Both the position numbers and the translations under genes were made by a program. From NCBI RefSeq assembly GCF_016908515.1, contig NZ_JAFBEA010000008.1, positions 103,472 through 167,471 on the forward strand: 64,000 nt of DNA, read 5' to 3'. Origin of the DNA: Virgibacillus halotolerans (GTDB lineage: Bacteria > Bacillota > Bacilli > Bacillales > Amphibacillaceae). This document shows, in pieces, positions 42,997 through 57,860 of the stretch. Position 1 is the stretch's first letter, and each line of letters starts with the position of its first letter. The notes beneath the pieces are model-generated. The model had not been told where the DNA came from. It ran no database searches and saw only the letters and a list, made by a program, of their open reading frames with translations.

Positions 42997-43888
42997 CTAT
43001 GAATGTGTCTGGAACGAAGTATTCAATATGTTTATTTAGGTTCGTAAACTCCCCTGGCAGCATGCCACCGAATTCACCATCCATATTTAACTGCATCTTT
43101 TCATCTGCGGTTACTTTAACATGTTTAGCCTTTGCATAAATGACGAGATCATCCTCTAAATGGGCTCCCCTTAATGCTAGTGTTACAATTCGGATCAAAT
43201 CAGCGAGATTCGATTTACGCAAAATGATCAGGGAAAAATAACCATCATCTAGGCTTGCCTCTGGTGCTAATTTTTCAAAGCCGCCTACTGAGTTCGTATT
43301 AGCAACTAAGAAAAGCATAATTTCATCATCAATGATATTGCCATCATACTCTATCGTTGCACGTATTGGCTTAATGGAAGGCAGCATCTCAAGCCCCTTC
43401 ATATAATAAGCTAATTGACCAATCATCGTTTTTAATTTACTAGGCACTTCATATGTTAGTTCTGTTAGCTTACCACCGCCGGCAATATTCATGAAATACT
43501 GATCATTTACCTTACCGATATCAAGTGCCATGGTTCTGTCATTTAAAATGACGTCAACGGCCTTGCTTATATTTCGCGGAATGCTTAAGGCTCTTGCAAA
43601 GTCATTGGTTGTGCCAACTGGAATGATGCCAAGCTTAGGTCGGTAAGGCTGTTCGGCAATACCGTTAATCACTTCATTAATCGTACCGTCTCCACCAGCT
43701 GCAACGATCACATCATACCGACGTTCGACAGCTGCTTTTGCGGCTCGTATCGCATCGCCTTCTTTTGTTGTTGCATGCGCGGAAGTTTCATAGCCGGCAA
43801 TCTCAAACCGTTCTAAAACGGTTGCTAATTCTTTTTTAAATACTTCTCGACCAGATGTTGGATTATAAATGATTCGGGCTCTTTTCAT
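42983..43888 (-). CDS. dgkB: Diacylglycerol kinase DgkB
   Basis: A 301-residue soluble lipid kinase. RIIYNPTSGRE starts the fold, VAAGGDGTINEVINGI is the nucleotide-binding GGDGT motif, and GIIPVGTTNDFARALSIPRN and LNMDGEFGG follow. It phosphorylates diacylglycerol released by lipoteichoic acid synthesis, returning it to phospholipid synthesis at the membrane. Length equals DgkB (YerQ). The position between gatB and rlmCD is conserved. ATG after GAGGGGATT. Confidence 0.96.
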   Translation of the reverse strand: MKRARIIYNPTSGREVFKKELATVLERFEIAGYETSAHATTKEGDAIRAAKAAVERRYDVIVAAGGDGTINEVINGIAEQPYRPKLGIIPVGTTNDFARALSIPRNISKAVDVILNDRTMALDIGKVNDQYFMNIAGGGKLTELTYEVPSKLKTMIGQLAYYMKGLEMLPSIKPIRATIEYDGNIIDDEIMLFLVANTNSVGGFEKLAPEASLDDGYFSLIILRKSNLADLIRIVTLALRGAHLEDDLVIYAKAKHVKVTADEKMQLNMDGEFGGMLPGEFTNLNKHIEYFVPDTFIEKED

Positions 43889-44040
43889 CTAATCCCCTCC
43901 CCATTACCTCAAAAATGTTCGGCTATTCATGTAGTATTTACATAAACGAAATTGTTTAGTAATCTTGCGTCCAAATATTAGCATAGCCCTTTTTTCACTA
44001 TTTGGAAAGGATAATGATGATACCACTGCAAAGAAACAAT

Positions 44041-44070
44041 GCTAGGCTACCAATCATACAGTAGCCTAGC
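44041..44070 (-). terminator. Terminator of the gatCAB operon
   Basis: GCTAGGCTAC and GTAGCCTAGC form a perfect 10-bp stem with a 10-base loop, followed on the minus strand by ATTGTTTCTTTG, 14 bp after the gatB stop codon. Confidence 0.75.
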
Positions 44071-44083
44071 TATAACCGCTTCT

Positions 44084-45520
44084 TTATCTTTTATCCATTT
44101 CCTCTAGAAGTATCTTATTAACCATTGGCGGGTTTGCCTGACCTTTGGTTGCCTTCATTACTTGTCCAACCAAGAAGCCTAGTGCACGTCCTTTACCGCC
44201 TTTATAATCGGTTACGGATTGCTCATTTTCGTCCAATATTTTCGAAATGATTTCCTGTAACTGGCCTTCATCGGAAATTTGAACCAAACCTTTGTCCTTC
44301 ACAATTTGTTCCGGATCGCCACCGTTTTCTACTAATTCAGCAAAAACTTTTTTGGCAATTTTAGATGAAATAGTTCCGTCAGCAATAAGGTTAATCATTT
44401 TCGCCAATGCTTCCGGCGTTATTGCCAGGTCATCCAGCTCTTTTAAGTGCTTGTTCAAGTATGCAGAGACTTCACCCATTAACCAGTTGGATACTTGCTT
44501 CAAATCCGCCCCATGATCAACTGTGCCTTCAAAAAAGTCAGCCATTTGCTTGGAATTCGTTATCACACCTGCATCATATGCCGGCAATCCTAATTCCTCT
44601 ATATAACGTTTTTTACGTGCATCGGGAAGTTCAGGGATTTCGCTACGTACCCGTTCTTTCCATGCATCGTCGATATGCAACTCAACAAGGTCTGGTTCAG
44701 GGAAATAACGGTAATCCTCCGCACCTTCTTTGACACGCATTAAGATCGTTTCTTTCGTTTTCTCATCATAACGGCGTGTATCTTGAAGCACTTCTTCGCC
44801 AGCCAGTAGAACTTTTTCCTGACGCTTTTCTTCAAATTCAAGTCCTTTTTGTACGAAGGCAAATGAATTCAGGTTTTTCAATTCGGATTTTGTACCGAAT
44901 TTCTCCTGACCGATTGGACGTAATGAAACGTTGGCATCACAGCGTAGTGAGCCTTCTTCCATTTTACAATCGGAAACACCTGTATATTGGATAATATTTT
45001 TCAGCTTTTCCAAATAGGCATATGCTTCCTCTGGTGAGCGCATATCCGGTTCTGAAACGATTTCGATTAATGGTGTTCCTTGACGGTTAAAGTCCACTAA
45101 AGAATGGCCTTCGTCACCATCACCATGTGTTAATTTACCTGCATCTTCTTCCATGTGTATCCGGGTAATGCCGATCCGCTTTTTCTTGCCATGTACTTCG
45201 ATCTCAACCCAGCCATGTTCACCAATTGGCTTGTCATATTGTGATATTTGATATGCTGCAGGGTTGTCCGGATAGAAGTAGTTTTTACGGTCAAACTTCG
45301 TCACTGGTGCAATCTCACAGTTTAGTGCCAAGGCAGCTTTCATTGCATAGTTAACTACTTCTTCGTTCAGCACTGGCAGTGTCCCCGGAAAGCCTAAGTC
45401 TTTTGGGTTCACATTCGAGTTTGGTTCGGAACCAAATGCATTGGTACTCGAGCTGAATATTTTTGAGTTTGTTTTTAATTCAACGTGTACTTCTAGTCCA
45501 ATTACTGTTTCAAAATTCAT
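44084..45520 (-). CDS. gatB: Asp-tRNA(Asn)/Glu-tRNA(Gln) amidotransferase subunit B
   Basis: A 478-residue protein that phosphorylates and amidates misacylated Glu-tRNA(Gln) or Asp-tRNA(Asn) with ammonia from GatA. N-terminal [45 protein letters not shown] and [12 protein letters not shown] are conserved family segments. The tail domain (about 330-478) with [20 protein letters not shown] binds tRNA. The ATG overlaps the gatA stop by 4 bp. Third gene of gatCAB. Confidence 0.98.
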   Translation of the reverse strand: MNFETVIGLEVHVELKTNSKIFSSSTNAFGSEPNSNVNPKDLGFPGTLPVLNEEVVNYAMKAALALNCEIAPVTKFDRKNYFYPDNPAAYQISQYDKPIGEHGWVEIEVHGKKKRIGITRIHMEEDAGKLTHGDGDEGHSLVDFNRQGTPLIEIVSEPDMRSPEEAYAYLEKLKNIIQYTGVSDCKMEEGSLRCDANVSLRPIGQEKFGTKSELKNLNSFAFVQKGLEFEEKRQEKVLLAGEEVLQDTRRYDEKTKETILMRVKEGAEDYRYFPEPDLVELHIDDAWKERVRSEIPELPDARKKRYIEELGLPAYDAGVITNSKQMADFFEGTVDHGADLKQVSNWLMGEVSAYLNKHLKELDDLAITPEALAKMINLIADGTISSKIAKKVFAELVENGGDPEQIVKDKGLVQISDEGQLQEIISKILDENEQSVTDYKGGKGRALGFLVGQVMKATKGQANPPMVNKILLEEMDKR

Positions 45521-46992
45521 TTGCTGACACCTCCAAGTTGAGGTCGTTTTGTATGATGATCCGTTGCTTGTTCAAATGCATGTGCAGCACGATATACTGT
45601 GCTCTCATCAAAATGCTTGCCAATGATTTGTAAACCAATCGGTAAGCCTGTTTCTGAAAATCCACATGGTACAGAAATCCCTGGTGTTCCAGCAAGGTTA
45701 ACTGGAATAGTTAGCAGGTCTCCTGTGTACATTGTTAACGGATCATCTATTTTTTCTCCTACTTTAAATGCTGGAGTTGGTGTTGTTGGTCCAATAACGA
45801 CATCATAGTCTTCAAATATTTTATCAAAATCATTTTTAATTAATGTACGTACTTTTTGTGCTTTTTTATAATACGCATCGTAGTAACCTGTACTTAGGGC
45901 AAATGTTCCTAGCATAATTCGGCGTTTAACTTCTTTACCAAAGCCTTCGCTACGGGAGTTCTTATACATGTCCAGCATATTATCCGCATTTTCTGAGCGT
46001 ACACCATAGCGTACACCGTCGAAACGAGCAAGGTTTGCTGATGCTTCGGATGATGAAATTAAGTAATAAGCTGCCACTGCATATTTAGAATGTGGCAAGG
46101 ATACTTCTTCCCATGTGGCACCTAATGATTCATATACTTTTAAAGCATTCAACACAGCTTCTTTTACTTCCGGATCAACACCCTCACCAATGTATTCTTT
46201 CGGAACTGCGATTTTGAGCCCTTTAACATCTCCAGTTAAAGCTTCTGTATATGATGGAACATCAACATTTGCACTTGTAGAATCCATTTTATCCTGTCCT
46301 GCGATTACTTCTAATACACGTGCATTATCCTCTACAGTCCGTGTAATCGTTCCGACTTGATCAAGTGATGATGCAAACGCCGCAAGTCCAAAACGGGATA
46401 CGCGACCATATGTAGGTTTCAATCCTACCACCCCACAGAATGCTGCTGGTTGGCGAATCGATCCACCTGTATCTGAACCGAGTGAAAACAAGACTTCACC
46501 AGCTCCAACGGCTGCTGCTGAACCACCACTTGATCCACCTGGTACATAATCTGTATTCCATGGATTGCGTGTTGCTGCATAATAGGAGGTTTCATTGGAA
46601 GAACCCATTGCAAATTCATCCATATTCATTTTGCCTATGGTAACTGCTTTTTCTTTATTCAGACCCTCTATAACTGTTGCATCATACAGTGGATCATTGA
46701 AGTTATCCAAAAATGCACTGCCACATGTTGTACGCAAGCCATTTGTCATAATGTTATCTTTGATTCCACCAGGGATACCAAATAATGCGCCTGTCTTATC
46801 CGTATCCGGTGCATCATCTAATTCTTTCGCTTTCGCATAGGCATTTTCTTCATCCAATGTAATGAATGCTTTGACGTCCTCGTCCACTTCTTTAATCCGG
46901 TTAAATGAAGTATCCACTAGATCCTTCACCGTAATTTCTTTATTATGTAGCTTTTCTTCAAGCTCTTTGATCGTATGGTCAAATAATGACAT
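45517..46992 (-). CDS. gatA: Asp-tRNA(Asn)/Glu-tRNA(Gln) amidotransferase subunit A
   Basis: A 491-residue amidase that releases ammonia from glutamine for GatB. The catalytic Lys is in GIPGGIKDN, and the Ser-Ser pair in [15 protein letters not shown] and [18 protein letters not shown]. The C-terminal [20 protein letters not shown] is typical of GatA. The gene lies 12 bp behind gatC and overlaps gatB by 4 bp. ATG after AAGGAGGG. Confidence 0.98.
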   Translation of the reverse strand: MSLFDHTIKELEEKLHNKEITVKDLVDTSFNRIKEVDEDVKAFITLDEENAYAKAKELDDAPDTDKTGALFGIPGGIKDNIMTNGLRTTCGSAFLDNFNDPLYDATVIEGLNKEKAVTIGKMNMDEFAMGSSNETSYYAATRNPWNTDYVPGGSSGGSAAAVGAGEVLFSLGSDTGGSIRQPAAFCGVVGLKPTYGRVSRFGLAAFASSLDQVGTITRTVEDNARVLEVIAGQDKMDSTSANVDVPSYTEALTGDVKGLKIAVPKEYIGEGVDPEVKEAVLNALKVYESLGATWEEVSLPHSKYAVAAYYLISSSEASANLARFDGVRYGVRSENADNMLDMYKNSRSEGFGKEVKRRIMLGTFALSTGYYDAYYKKAQKVRTLIKNDFDKIFEDYDVVIGPTTPTPAFKVGEKIDDPLTMYTGDLLTIPVNLAGTPGISVPCGFSETGLPIGLQIIGKHFDESTVYRAAHAFEQATDHHTKRPQLGGVSK

Positions 46993-47004
46993 TGTTTTCC
47001 CTCC

Positions 47005-47295
47005 TTAATCCATAATTGCTGGTACGCGATAGTGACCATCTTTTTTATCTGGTGCATTCTTCAATGCTTCTTCTTGCGTAATCGTGGCTTTCGGCTCATC
47101 TTTACGCATCACGTTTTTCATATTTAAAACATGTGTCGTTGGTTCAACACCTTCTGTATCCAATTCATTTAACTGCTCAGCAAAGCCGATGATTGCACTT
47201 AATTCCTTGGTTAATTCCGCAGCCTCATCTTCTGTAATTGCCAGTCTTGCCAAGTGTGCCACATGCTTTACTTGATCTTTTGTAATATCTGACAT
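47005..47295 (-). CDS. gatC: Asp-tRNA(Asn)/Glu-tRNA(Gln) amidotransferase subunit C
   Basis: A 96-residue subunit that wraps around the GatA-GatB interface and stabilises it. [20 protein letters not shown] and [18 protein letters not shown] are the family signatures. First gene of gatCAB. ATG 4 to 5 bases after GGAGGTG. Length is normal. Confidence 0.97.
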   Translation of the reverse strand: MSDITKDQVKHVAHLARLAITEDEAAELTKELSAIIGFAEQLNELDTEGVEPTTHVLNMKNVMRKDEPKATITQEEALKNAPDKKDGHYRVPAIMD

Positions 47296-47440
47296 ATCTG
47301 CACCTCCATTATTATTATTTTATATGTTGTATTATTTTTCATTCATTTAATGACAGCCATAACTATTGTAACACTATTGATAATAGCATTACTAACCCCA
47401 TCAAGGCAACTCATTGGAAAGAATATGAGGGCAAAAAAAT

Positions 47441-47470
47441 GCCTGAAATAGGTTTCACGCTATTTCAGGG
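47441..47470 (-). terminator. Terminator of the NprR-like/peptide operon
   Basis: On the minus strand CCTGAAATAG and CTATTTCAGG form a 10-bp stem followed by CATTTTTTTG, about 50 bp after the peptide gene. Confidence 0.85.
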
Positions 47471-47522
47471 CAATCCATCATACTTATAATAGGGTATAAA
47501 TTACTGACTAGTTCTTAAAAAA

Positions 47523-47666
47523 TTAAAAATTAGCTACAGGTGTTTGAATGGAAAGTACACTCGGTTCTACTTCCATTGCGGAATCTGTTGGCTGATTACT
47601 TTGAGCGAATGAAAAACCAACTACAAGAAGAGCACCTAACGCGATAGAAACAATCGTTTTTTTCAT
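47523..47666 (-). CDS. Exported signalling-peptide precursor (NprX/Phr-like)
   Basis: A 47-codon gene too short for usual gene calling. The protein reads MKKTIVSIALGALLVVGFSF, then AQSNQPTDSAMEVEPSVLSI and QTPVANF. It has a basic start, a 16-residue hydrophobic core and a likely cut after FSFA; the short mature part could be trimmed to a C-terminal oligopeptide, as for Phr, PapR and NprX. The AGGAGGGG site overlaps the end of the regulator gene 13 bp upstream, so both are co-transcribed. That order, RRNPP regulator then small exported peptide, is the standard for such quorum-sensing pairs. The mature peptide is inference. Confidence 0.8.
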   Translation of the reverse strand: MKKTIVSIALGALLVVGFSFAQSNQPTDSAMEVEPSVLSIQTPVANF

Positions 47667-47679
47667 AATATCCCCTCCT

Positions 47680-48951
47680 CTATAGACTAATTAATTCCTC
47701 GTATGTTAAGTTTGCAAGTTTATAGTATTTAACAGATTCTTTATACCTGCCTAATTTTTCAAAGTGACTACCCAGCATATTCGAATAGACAACCAGATTA
47801 CTGTAGTCCTTATGTTTTTTTAAGTAAGGTATAAATTTATCTGTAACTAATGATTTAAATTGTTCATGTTCATCATTGATAGCATGACTGTATGTGTGAA
47901 TCATATAATCATATAACTTGTAGTTAATGTTGTCTTTAGCCAAATCTATTAATTCCAATGCTCTAACAATCATTTCCTTTGTTTTTTCAATATTAGATAT
48001 ATTATAATATTCTTTAATCAATGAGGTTATCGCAGCCATTCTCTCATTAAGATGAACTTCTTCATCATCCACAACATCAGTATAGTACTTAATGGCCTCT
48101 TCTGTTTTTCCTGTTGTAGAATATAAGTATCCTAGATTTTGGTTTGTTAACTGGATTATTTGCTTATCTTTATTGAGTTCCCCTAAATGTTTCGCTAAAT
48201 TATAATTTTTAATGGCTTTATCATGCATTCTTATGCGTCTATAGGAAATACCTAATATAATATGGCACTGCGCACAACGCATAAAATTGTATTGTTTCAT
48301 GAAAACACCTAGTGCCTTATTTGCATATTCAATAGATTCCAGCGTATTTCTTAGTTTACTATGGGTTATAGCAATAACATACTGTAAATCGGCTACTTCT
48401 AATTCCCCTAGTTGCAACTGTTGCAGTTTTTCCTCTGCATGTTTATACATTGTCATCGCCTGTTTAAAATTGTCTCCGATGACTGAATTATAATTCCCTC
48501 TAAACTTAAACCAATAATAATTCTGCTCCATGTCAAACGTGCTGGAAACTTTATTTAACTCATTAATCTTTTCTAAGGCTTTTTCATATTCTCCAAGTAC
48601 AAGGTGATATCTTACCTTATGAATCTCGAATAACATAAGGTCATCAAAGAGGTTTCTGTCCAACAATGCCTGTAATTCTTCGTATGTACGGACAATTTCT
48701 TCTTTATCGTTTACTTCAAACAGCATGCTGTACCATTCTTTACTTTTTTCTTTTATTTCATTTTCCATGCTATTGTCAATTTGAATGCCAAGCCGAGTAC
48801 ATAACATTTGAATAATCTCCGAACTTGCTTCTGTTTTAAGATTTTCAATTTTAGATAAATAGGATAAGGATACGATGCCTTGAGATAAATCTTCTAGTGT
48901 CATTCCTTGCTTAGTACGTTGTAGTTTTATAAAGGATCCTATTTCTACCAA
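47680..48951 (-). CDS. NprR-like HTH-TPR regulator (RRNPP family)
   Basis: A 423-residue protein, the same length as B. cereus-group NprR. Residues 5-62 are an XRE helix-turn-helix (IGSFIKLQRTKQGMTLEDLS, LSYLSKIENLKTEASSEII). The rest is a series of TPR-like helical pairs, for example HVILGISYRRIRMHDKAIKN, LGYLYSTTGKTEEAIKYYTD and MLGSHFEKLGRYKESVKYYK. Such proteins bind re-imported oligopeptides in the TPR groove and change DNA binding. The gene directly downstream encodes a candidate peptide. TTG start 5 bases after GGGTGGG. Confidence 0.88.
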   Translation of the reverse strand: MVEIGSFIKLQRTKQGMTLEDLSQGIVSLSYLSKIENLKTEASSEIIQMLCTRLGIQIDNSMENEIKEKSKEWYSMLFEVNDKEEIVRTYEELQALLDRNLFDDLMLFEIHKVRYHLVLGEYEKALEKINELNKVSSTFDMEQNYYWFKFRGNYNSVIGDNFKQAMTMYKHAEEKLQQLQLGELEVADLQYVIAITHSKLRNTLESIEYANKALGVFMKQYNFMRCAQCHIILGISYRRIRMHDKAIKNYNLAKHLGELNKDKQIIQLTNQNLGYLYSTTGKTEEAIKYYTDVVDDEEVHLNERMAAITSLIKEYYNISNIEKTKEMIVRALELIDLAKDNINYKLYDYMIHTYSHAINDEHEQFKSLVTDKFIPYLKKHKDYSNLVVYSNMLGSHFEKLGRYKESVKYYKLANLTYEELISL

Positions 48952-49091
48952 TTATACCCACCCTAACGTGATACAATTCTTTTTATCTATTTCTATTATA
49001 ACATACTTTCTGATAATTCATATTGGGAAAATTATAGGCTGTAAGGGACGATTATCACCCTATTATGTTTCCTATTTTCCTGTAACAGGAA

Positions 49092-49137
49092 AATTTAGCC
49101 CTTTTCAGTCCGATTTATACTTAAAAAGGGCTAAATT
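49092..49137. terminator. Terminator of the P5C dehydrogenase gene
   Basis: AATTTAGCCCTTTT and AAAAGGGCTAAATT form a perfect 14-bp stem with an 18-base loop, 24 bp after the stop codon. Confidence 0.75.
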
Positions 49138-49160
49138 GCTTTTATGCTTCATTATTTATT

Positions 49161-50708
49161 TCATAACATTTCCGATGTTGATTTCCCTTGCATATGTTGA
49201 ACAAGATAATCCGGTCCTCCCGCTTTGGAATCCGTTCCTGACATGTTAAATCCGCCAAATGGATGGTAACCAACGATTGCGGCTGTACAGCCACGGTTAA
49301 AATAAAGATTTCCAACATGAAAGTCTTCGCGTGCTTGTTCCTGATGTGCACGATTATTGGTGATAACAGCGCCTGTTAAGCCATAATCCGTATTGTTGGC
49401 TATATCAATTGCTTCATCAAAATCCTTTGCCTTTGCCAAGGCTACAACAGGGCCAAATATTTCTTCCTGCATTATGCGTGCATTTGGATCAAGGTCTGCA
49501 AACACAGTAGGATTAATGAACCATCCTTTACTATTATCCCCGTCCCCACCTGCGACAAGTTGCCCTTCTTCTTTGCCGATTTCGATATAGCTCGTGATTT
49601 TATCATAGGCTGCTTGATCAATTACCGGACCCAAGAAGTGTGTATTGTCATATGGGTCCCCAGCCGATAATTCATTTGTTAGTTCGACAACCCGCTCTTT
49701 CACTTGGTCATAAACAGCTTCATGGATAATTGCCCGCGAACATGCGGAACACTTTTGCCCAGCGAAACCGAATGCAGATTGGACGATAGCATTTGCGGCT
49801 AACTCCAGGTCTGCTTCCTTATCTACAACGATTGTGTCTTTTCCACCCATTTCAATAATCGAGCGCTTAAGCCATTTTTGTCCTTTTTGTACTTTACCAG
49901 CCCGTTCAAAAATACGTGTTCCAACATCACGTGAGCCTGTAAAGCTAACGAAACGAGTGCGCGGGTGATCTACCAAATAATCGCCTACTTCACTGCCAGG
50001 TCCTGGAATGTAGTTGATCACACCGGCAGGCATACCTGCTTCCTCAAGTACTTCCATCAATTTATACGCAATTACTGGGGTTGTACTTGCTGGCTTAAGC
50101 AAGACCGTATTTCCCGTAACCATCGCCGCTACGGTGGTCCCTGTCATAATTGCGAACAGAAAGTTCCATGGCGAGATAACAACACCGACACCTAAGGGTA
50201 TATAGTTAAATTGATTGTGTTCAATTGGGCGACTGTTTACGTTGACGCCATCCTTCAGTTCCAACATCTGACGGCCGTAATATTCCATGAAGTCAATGCC
50301 TTCTGCAACATCCGCGTCCGCCTCTTTCCACGGCTTGCCCCCTTCTTTGACAAGGTGTGCCGTAAATTCAGGCTTGCGGCGACGAACAATCGCTGCAGAA
50401 CGGAATAAAATATCTGCACGGAATTTCGGATCCGATTTTCTCCAGGTTGCAAATGTTTCATCTGCTACCTTCATCGCTTTCTCTGCAATTTCTTTATTTG
50501 CTTTGGATACATACCCAATAACTTCTTCTTTATTTGCTGGATTAAGTGAAACAATTTTATCGTCTGTGGTAATCCGTTCGCCACCAATAATCAACGGATA
50601 TTCTTTTCCTAAATCCGCTTCGATTTGTTTCAGCGCATCCAACATGACTTTCTTGTTTTCTGCTACTGAAAAATCTGTAAAAGGTTCGTGCGTGTATGGT
50701 ACAACCAT
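49161..50708 (-). CDS. pruA: L-glutamate gamma-semialdehyde (1-pyrroline-5-carboxylate) dehydrogenase
   Basis: A 515-residue aldehyde dehydrogenase of the RocA/PutC type, oxidising glutamate semialdehyde to glutamate with NAD+ in proline and arginine breakdown. Seen: [33 protein letters not shown] (NAD loop), [14 protein letters not shown] (catalytic Glu), [15 protein letters not shown] (catalytic Cys) and [23 protein letters not shown] at 50708 follows AAAGGGAGG and gives exactly the RocA length; the frame to 50813 is not used. No proline dehydrogenase gene lies beside it in the window. Confidence 0.95.
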   Translation of the reverse strand: MVVPYTHEPFTDFSVAENKKVMLDALKQIEADLGKEYPLIIGGERITTDDKIVSLNPANKEEVIGYVSKANKEIAEKAMKVADETFATWRKSDPKFRADILFRSAAIVRRRKPEFTAHLVKEGGKPWKEADADVAEGIDFMEYYGRQMLELKDGVNVNSRPIEHNQFNYIPLGVGVVISPWNFLFAIMTGTTVAAMVTGNTVLLKPASTTPVIAYKLMEVLEEAGMPAGVINYIPGPGSEVGDYLVDHPRTRFVSFTGSRDVGTRIFERAGKVQKGQKWLKRSIIEMGGKDTIVVDKEADLELAANAIVQSAFGFAGQKCSACSRAIIHEAVYDQVKERVVELTNELSAGDPYDNTHFLGPVIDQAAYDKITSYIEIGKEEGQLVAGGDGDNSKGWFINPTVFADLDPNARIMQEEIFGPVVALAKAKDFDEAIDIANNTDYGLTGAVITNNRAHQEQAREDFHVGNLYFNRGCTAAIVGYHPFGGFNMSGTDSKAGGPDYLVQHMQGKSTSEML

Positions 50709-50788
50709 GATAAAACCTCCCTTTAAGTTTACATTCCAGCTCCGTTGATTGCGTTTACATTCGACAGCAAGCTTTTTCGCATAAAAAA

Positions 50789-50823
50789 ACAATAAAGGAT
50801 GGAGCATTCCCACCCTTTATTGT
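50789..50823 (-). terminator. Terminator-like hairpin 80 bp upstream of pruA
   Basis: On the minus strand ACAATAAAGGGTGG and CCATCCTTTATTGT form a 14-bp stem with one G-U pair, followed by TTTTTTTA. It ends a transcript that starts upstream or acts as an attenuator in the pruA leader. Confidence 0.75.
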
Positions 50824-50948
50824 AACTGAATTGTCTTTATTGTTCAATCAATCTTCATTTCTACCTTTTTAATAGAAGGCTCTTTTCGTAACTTTTGTTG
50901 CTTTTTAATCCTCGCATTTGCTAGAAATCGTATCATAAAAGTATGTTT

Positions 50949-51249
50949 ATTTCCGCTCCGAGCAGTCGCTTTCCGCGGGCAACGATCACAGATAGGAGGC
51001 CGCTTGTTATCTTTTCGGCATTATTAATGCACCCGCCTATACAGACAGGTGCATTACAACGCCAAGCTTCAAACGTGGCTAGAAAGACTTCTTTTTTATC
51101 AAGCAATTGATACCTGGTCTAACATCGCACAATGCTAGCGGCGGAAATACACGAAGACTCCTGCGGGAACAGCGAAGACGATGAGACCCCGCAGCGTTCT
51201 TTGCGAGGAGACTCAGCGCGAGCCCGCGGAAAGCGTAGTGTATTTCCGA
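50949..51249. repeat. GC-rich dispersed repeats (one partial, one complete copy)
   Basis: A partial copy at 50949-51000 (TTTATTTCCGCTCC, GCTTTCCGCGGGC) and a complete one at 51131-51249. The latter runs from GCGGAAATACACGAAGACTC through ACTCCTGCGGGAACAGC, ATGAGACCCCGCAGCG and GAGCCCGCGGAAAGCG to TGTATTTCCG, so its ends are inverted. The same family is at 57861-58200 and 58291-58432. GC is far above the local mean. Between the copies nothing coding is seen. Confidence 0.85.
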
Positions 51250-51327
51250 AGCGAGGACAAAACACCAATTCTTTATATCGTAGATTATAGATTTTGTGCA
51301 AAAACTACAATCTTTGAGTAAACAACC

Positions 51328-52434
51328 TTAATGGAAAATATGAATGGTTGGTGCGTCTTCATTGGCTTCTCGATAAATAAGGCTTTCTTTTTCATTACTG
51401 GATGTAACGTTTATTTCCAGGTCATAGTAATTCTTAAACATCTCTTGGACAAGCCCGTAAGCATACTGGCTAAATCCAATGACCTCCCCTTTTCCATAAA
51501 ACTCAATTGGAATTTCCAAGGTTAATTTCTGCAGGTCACCATCAATATAAAGGCCTTCACCGATTACACCTACATAGTTTGGAAAATAGGTTGCAATTTC
51601 ATTTCCAAAGTTTTTAACAACTTCATGGTCATCGAAATATTTTTCCTTTCCTTCTTTTGATGGGAAAAGGATATGCTCTTCTTTAATATTCTCCCATTTC
51701 CCAACCGATGTGTCACCACCGGAAGCATTCGCTTTAGCTACAAAATTACCTGGAACTGGAGAAGATTGTTCTTCTTCTTGATATAGAGCAACCATGATCG
51801 GAATATCTTCAAGCCCTTCAATTTCTCGCATTTCCTTCACAATGTTATCTGCAATTTCTTGACCTTTTTTCATCATCTCATCTTTAGATATTTTCTCATA
51901 GTAATAAGGGCCACCTACTTCTGTTTGAAAACGATAGACGGATTTCATTGCAAGCCCGATGGATATACCCGCTAATTTAGTGGATCCATCTTTTTGCTTA
52001 TGCAAATAGTTCTGTTCTAAAATGTGTGATAAATACCGTGGGTTATCACGGTATTCCTTCTCACCTGAGTCCTTTTTCACTTCTGGATTTAATTCATCAA
52101 TCCACTCCAGCACCATATCCTCTGTAATATACTGACCTTCCTGGAAATAATAATCACTTGGATCATACTGGTCCTGAGAATGGCGTCTCAATCCTTCTTC
52201 CATTTCATCAATATCCAATCGGTTAGCAACCTGATCCACAATGATTCCTCTTGCCTGACTAGGCTTGTAAGGAAGTACTGTTTTATAGTTATCATTAGAT
52301 AGCTGTTGGCTGGGAACAATGGATACTTCTTCGTTAGATTCATCTTTTTGCACAACTTCGTCTTCACTCATATCCTGTCCACAGCCTGTTATGAACAAGA
52401 GTGTGCCAATCAGCCAAATGCTTATTTTTTTCAT
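51328..52434 (-). CDS. camS: CamS family sex-pheromone lipoprotein
   Basis: A 368-residue lipoprotein (MKKISIWLIGTLLFITGCGQ, lipobox ITGC) of the CamS/YerH family. In enterococci the signal peptide of the relative is processed to a mating pheromone; in bacilli the role is unknown. Conserved: LPYKPSQARGIIVDQVANRL, YLSHILEQNYLHKQ, GLAMKSVY and YVGVIGEGLYIDGDLQKLTL. The gene follows ligA by 12 bp and shares the pcrB-pcrA-ligA-yerH order of B. subtilis. ATG after AAGGAGCGG. Confidence 0.94.
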   Translation of the reverse strand: MKKISIWLIGTLLFITGCGQDMSEDEVVQKDESNEEVSIVPSQQLSNDNYKTVLPYKPSQARGIIVDQVANRLDIDEMEEGLRRHSQDQYDPSDYYFQEGQYITEDMVLEWIDELNPEVKKDSGEKEYRDNPRYLSHILEQNYLHKQKDGSTKLAGISIGLAMKSVYRFQTEVGGPYYYEKISKDEMMKKGQEIADNIVKEMREIEGLEDIPIMVALYQEEEQSSPVPGNFVAKANASGGDTSVGKWENIKEEHILFPSKEGKEKYFDDHEVVKNFGNEIATYFPNYVGVIGEGLYIDGDLQKLTLEIPIEFYGKGEVIGFSQYAYGLVQEMFKNYYDLEINVTSSNEKESLIYREANEDAPTIHIFH

Positions 52435-52446
52435 GGGTTCCGCTCC

Positions 52447-56683
<4,237 letters not shown>

Positions 56684-56700
56684 GTTTACACCGCCCTGAA

Positions 56701-57390
56701 TCAATAATCTTTGACTGCTTTCACAGTCTTTAGTGCTTGTTTTATATTCGTATAAATACTGTTTCCTACGATAATCACATCGGCATGTTCTTTCATTTCA
56801 CGCGCCTGGAAGTTATTCTCAATTCCTCCACCATAAAAAAGCAGGGTATTGTCTAGCTGTTCCTTCACCTTTTTGACAAGCTCGGGATCCCCGTACTTTC
56901 CGCTATATTCCATATAAAATACGGGTAAATGAAATACGTGCTCAGCCATATGTGCATATGCAGTTACATCATCTTCATCCGGTAAATAACTGTTTGTATG
57001 TGTAAAGGCCTTCGCATCCTCATTTAAAATGCAATAGCCTTCCATGAAAATTTCATCCCAATTCATAATATCTTTAAATTCCTTGATCGCCTGATGCTGG
57101 ATATCCATCATCCACTTTTTCTCAGTGGAATTCATTACCATCGGAATAAAATAATAATCAAATCCTGGTGTGATAGCATCGAGATCTGATATTTCCAAAA
57201 TACATGGGACTGTGTAACGACGAATTCTTGCTAACAAATCCAATACATTGTCCAATGTTATATGATCTGTTCCCCCGACAATAACAGCATCTGTACCTGA
57301 TTCACAAATCATTTCCAGATGCTCATCCGTTATTTCCTTTGCCGGGTCCAGTTTAAATATGTGTTTCCAAGCTTTCATATCATTATTCAA
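56701..57390 (-). CDS. pcrB: Heptaprenylglyceryl phosphate synthase PcrB
   Basis: A 229-residue TIM-barrel prenyltransferase that joins heptaprenyl diphosphate to glycerol-1-phosphate, the bacterial counterpart of archaeal GGGP synthase. Seen: [45 protein letters not shown] and [17 protein letters not shown], which bind the glycerol phosphate. TTG at 57390 is 7 bases after GGAGGAT; an ATG four codons in lacks a site. First gene of the pcrB-pcrA-ligA-camS operon. Confidence 0.95.
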   Translation of the reverse strand: MNNDMKAWKHIFKLDPAKEITDEHLEMICESGTDAVIVGGTDHITLDNVLDLLARIRRYTVPCILEISDLDAITPGFDYYFIPMVMNSTEKKWMMDIQHQAIKEFKDIMNWDEIFMEGYCILNEDAKAFTHTNSYLPDEDDVTAYAHMAEHVFHLPVFYMEYSGKYGDPELVKKVKEQLDNTLLFYGGGIENNFQAREMKEHADVIIVGNSIYTNIKQALKTVKAVKDY

Positions 57391-57553
57391 AGGGCTTATC
57401 CTCCAATATTATAATCCATACCTTTATTATACCAAAAATCAGGAGCAGAATTGAGGGAAATGGTGAATCTTTTATAAAAAAGGTGGATTAGATAGTTTTC
57501 AATGTAAAGGACGTGCTAGTACAGACAGAATAGGTGTCGCAATGGAGATATAG

Positions 57554-57700
57554 TGAAACTTCATTCAGTGGTATTTTTTTCTCCCACTGAATGTTAGTTG
57601 AACCAATCGGGCTTGTGCGGGCAGTTATCCCCCACCTAAAATTTTCGGTGCCCCTCTCCTCTGTTTTTGAGGTGGGGGTTTTACTACCCGCCAAACTGCG
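57554..57700 (+). other. Structured non-coding stretch with two strong hairpins
   Basis: CATTCAGTGG (57561 region) and CCACTGAATG form a perfect 10-bp stem. Then CCCCCACCT and AGGTGGGGG form a 9-bp stem followed by TTTTAC, nested inside GCGGGCAGT...ACTACCCGC. No ORF fits it. The leading GTGAAACTTCATTCAGT also occurs at 38406-38421. It may be a repeat-family end or a small RNA; not identified. Confidence 0.45.
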
Positions 57701-57860
57701 ACAAATGGATCCCAAGTATTATATTTGGATGTGCAGAATTGTCGTTGACAAAATGTCAACACTTCTATATGCTACCTATTATAATATTACTTCTGCTTAA
57801 AACAAGGTTTTTTCGTATGCTTTGTTGCTATAGATATAATAGTGATATGTCTTGCCGCTT

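Noticed and set aside
45599..46840. Plus-strand ORFs opposite gatA
   Set aside because: They mirror the gatA codons on the other strand and have no start signals.
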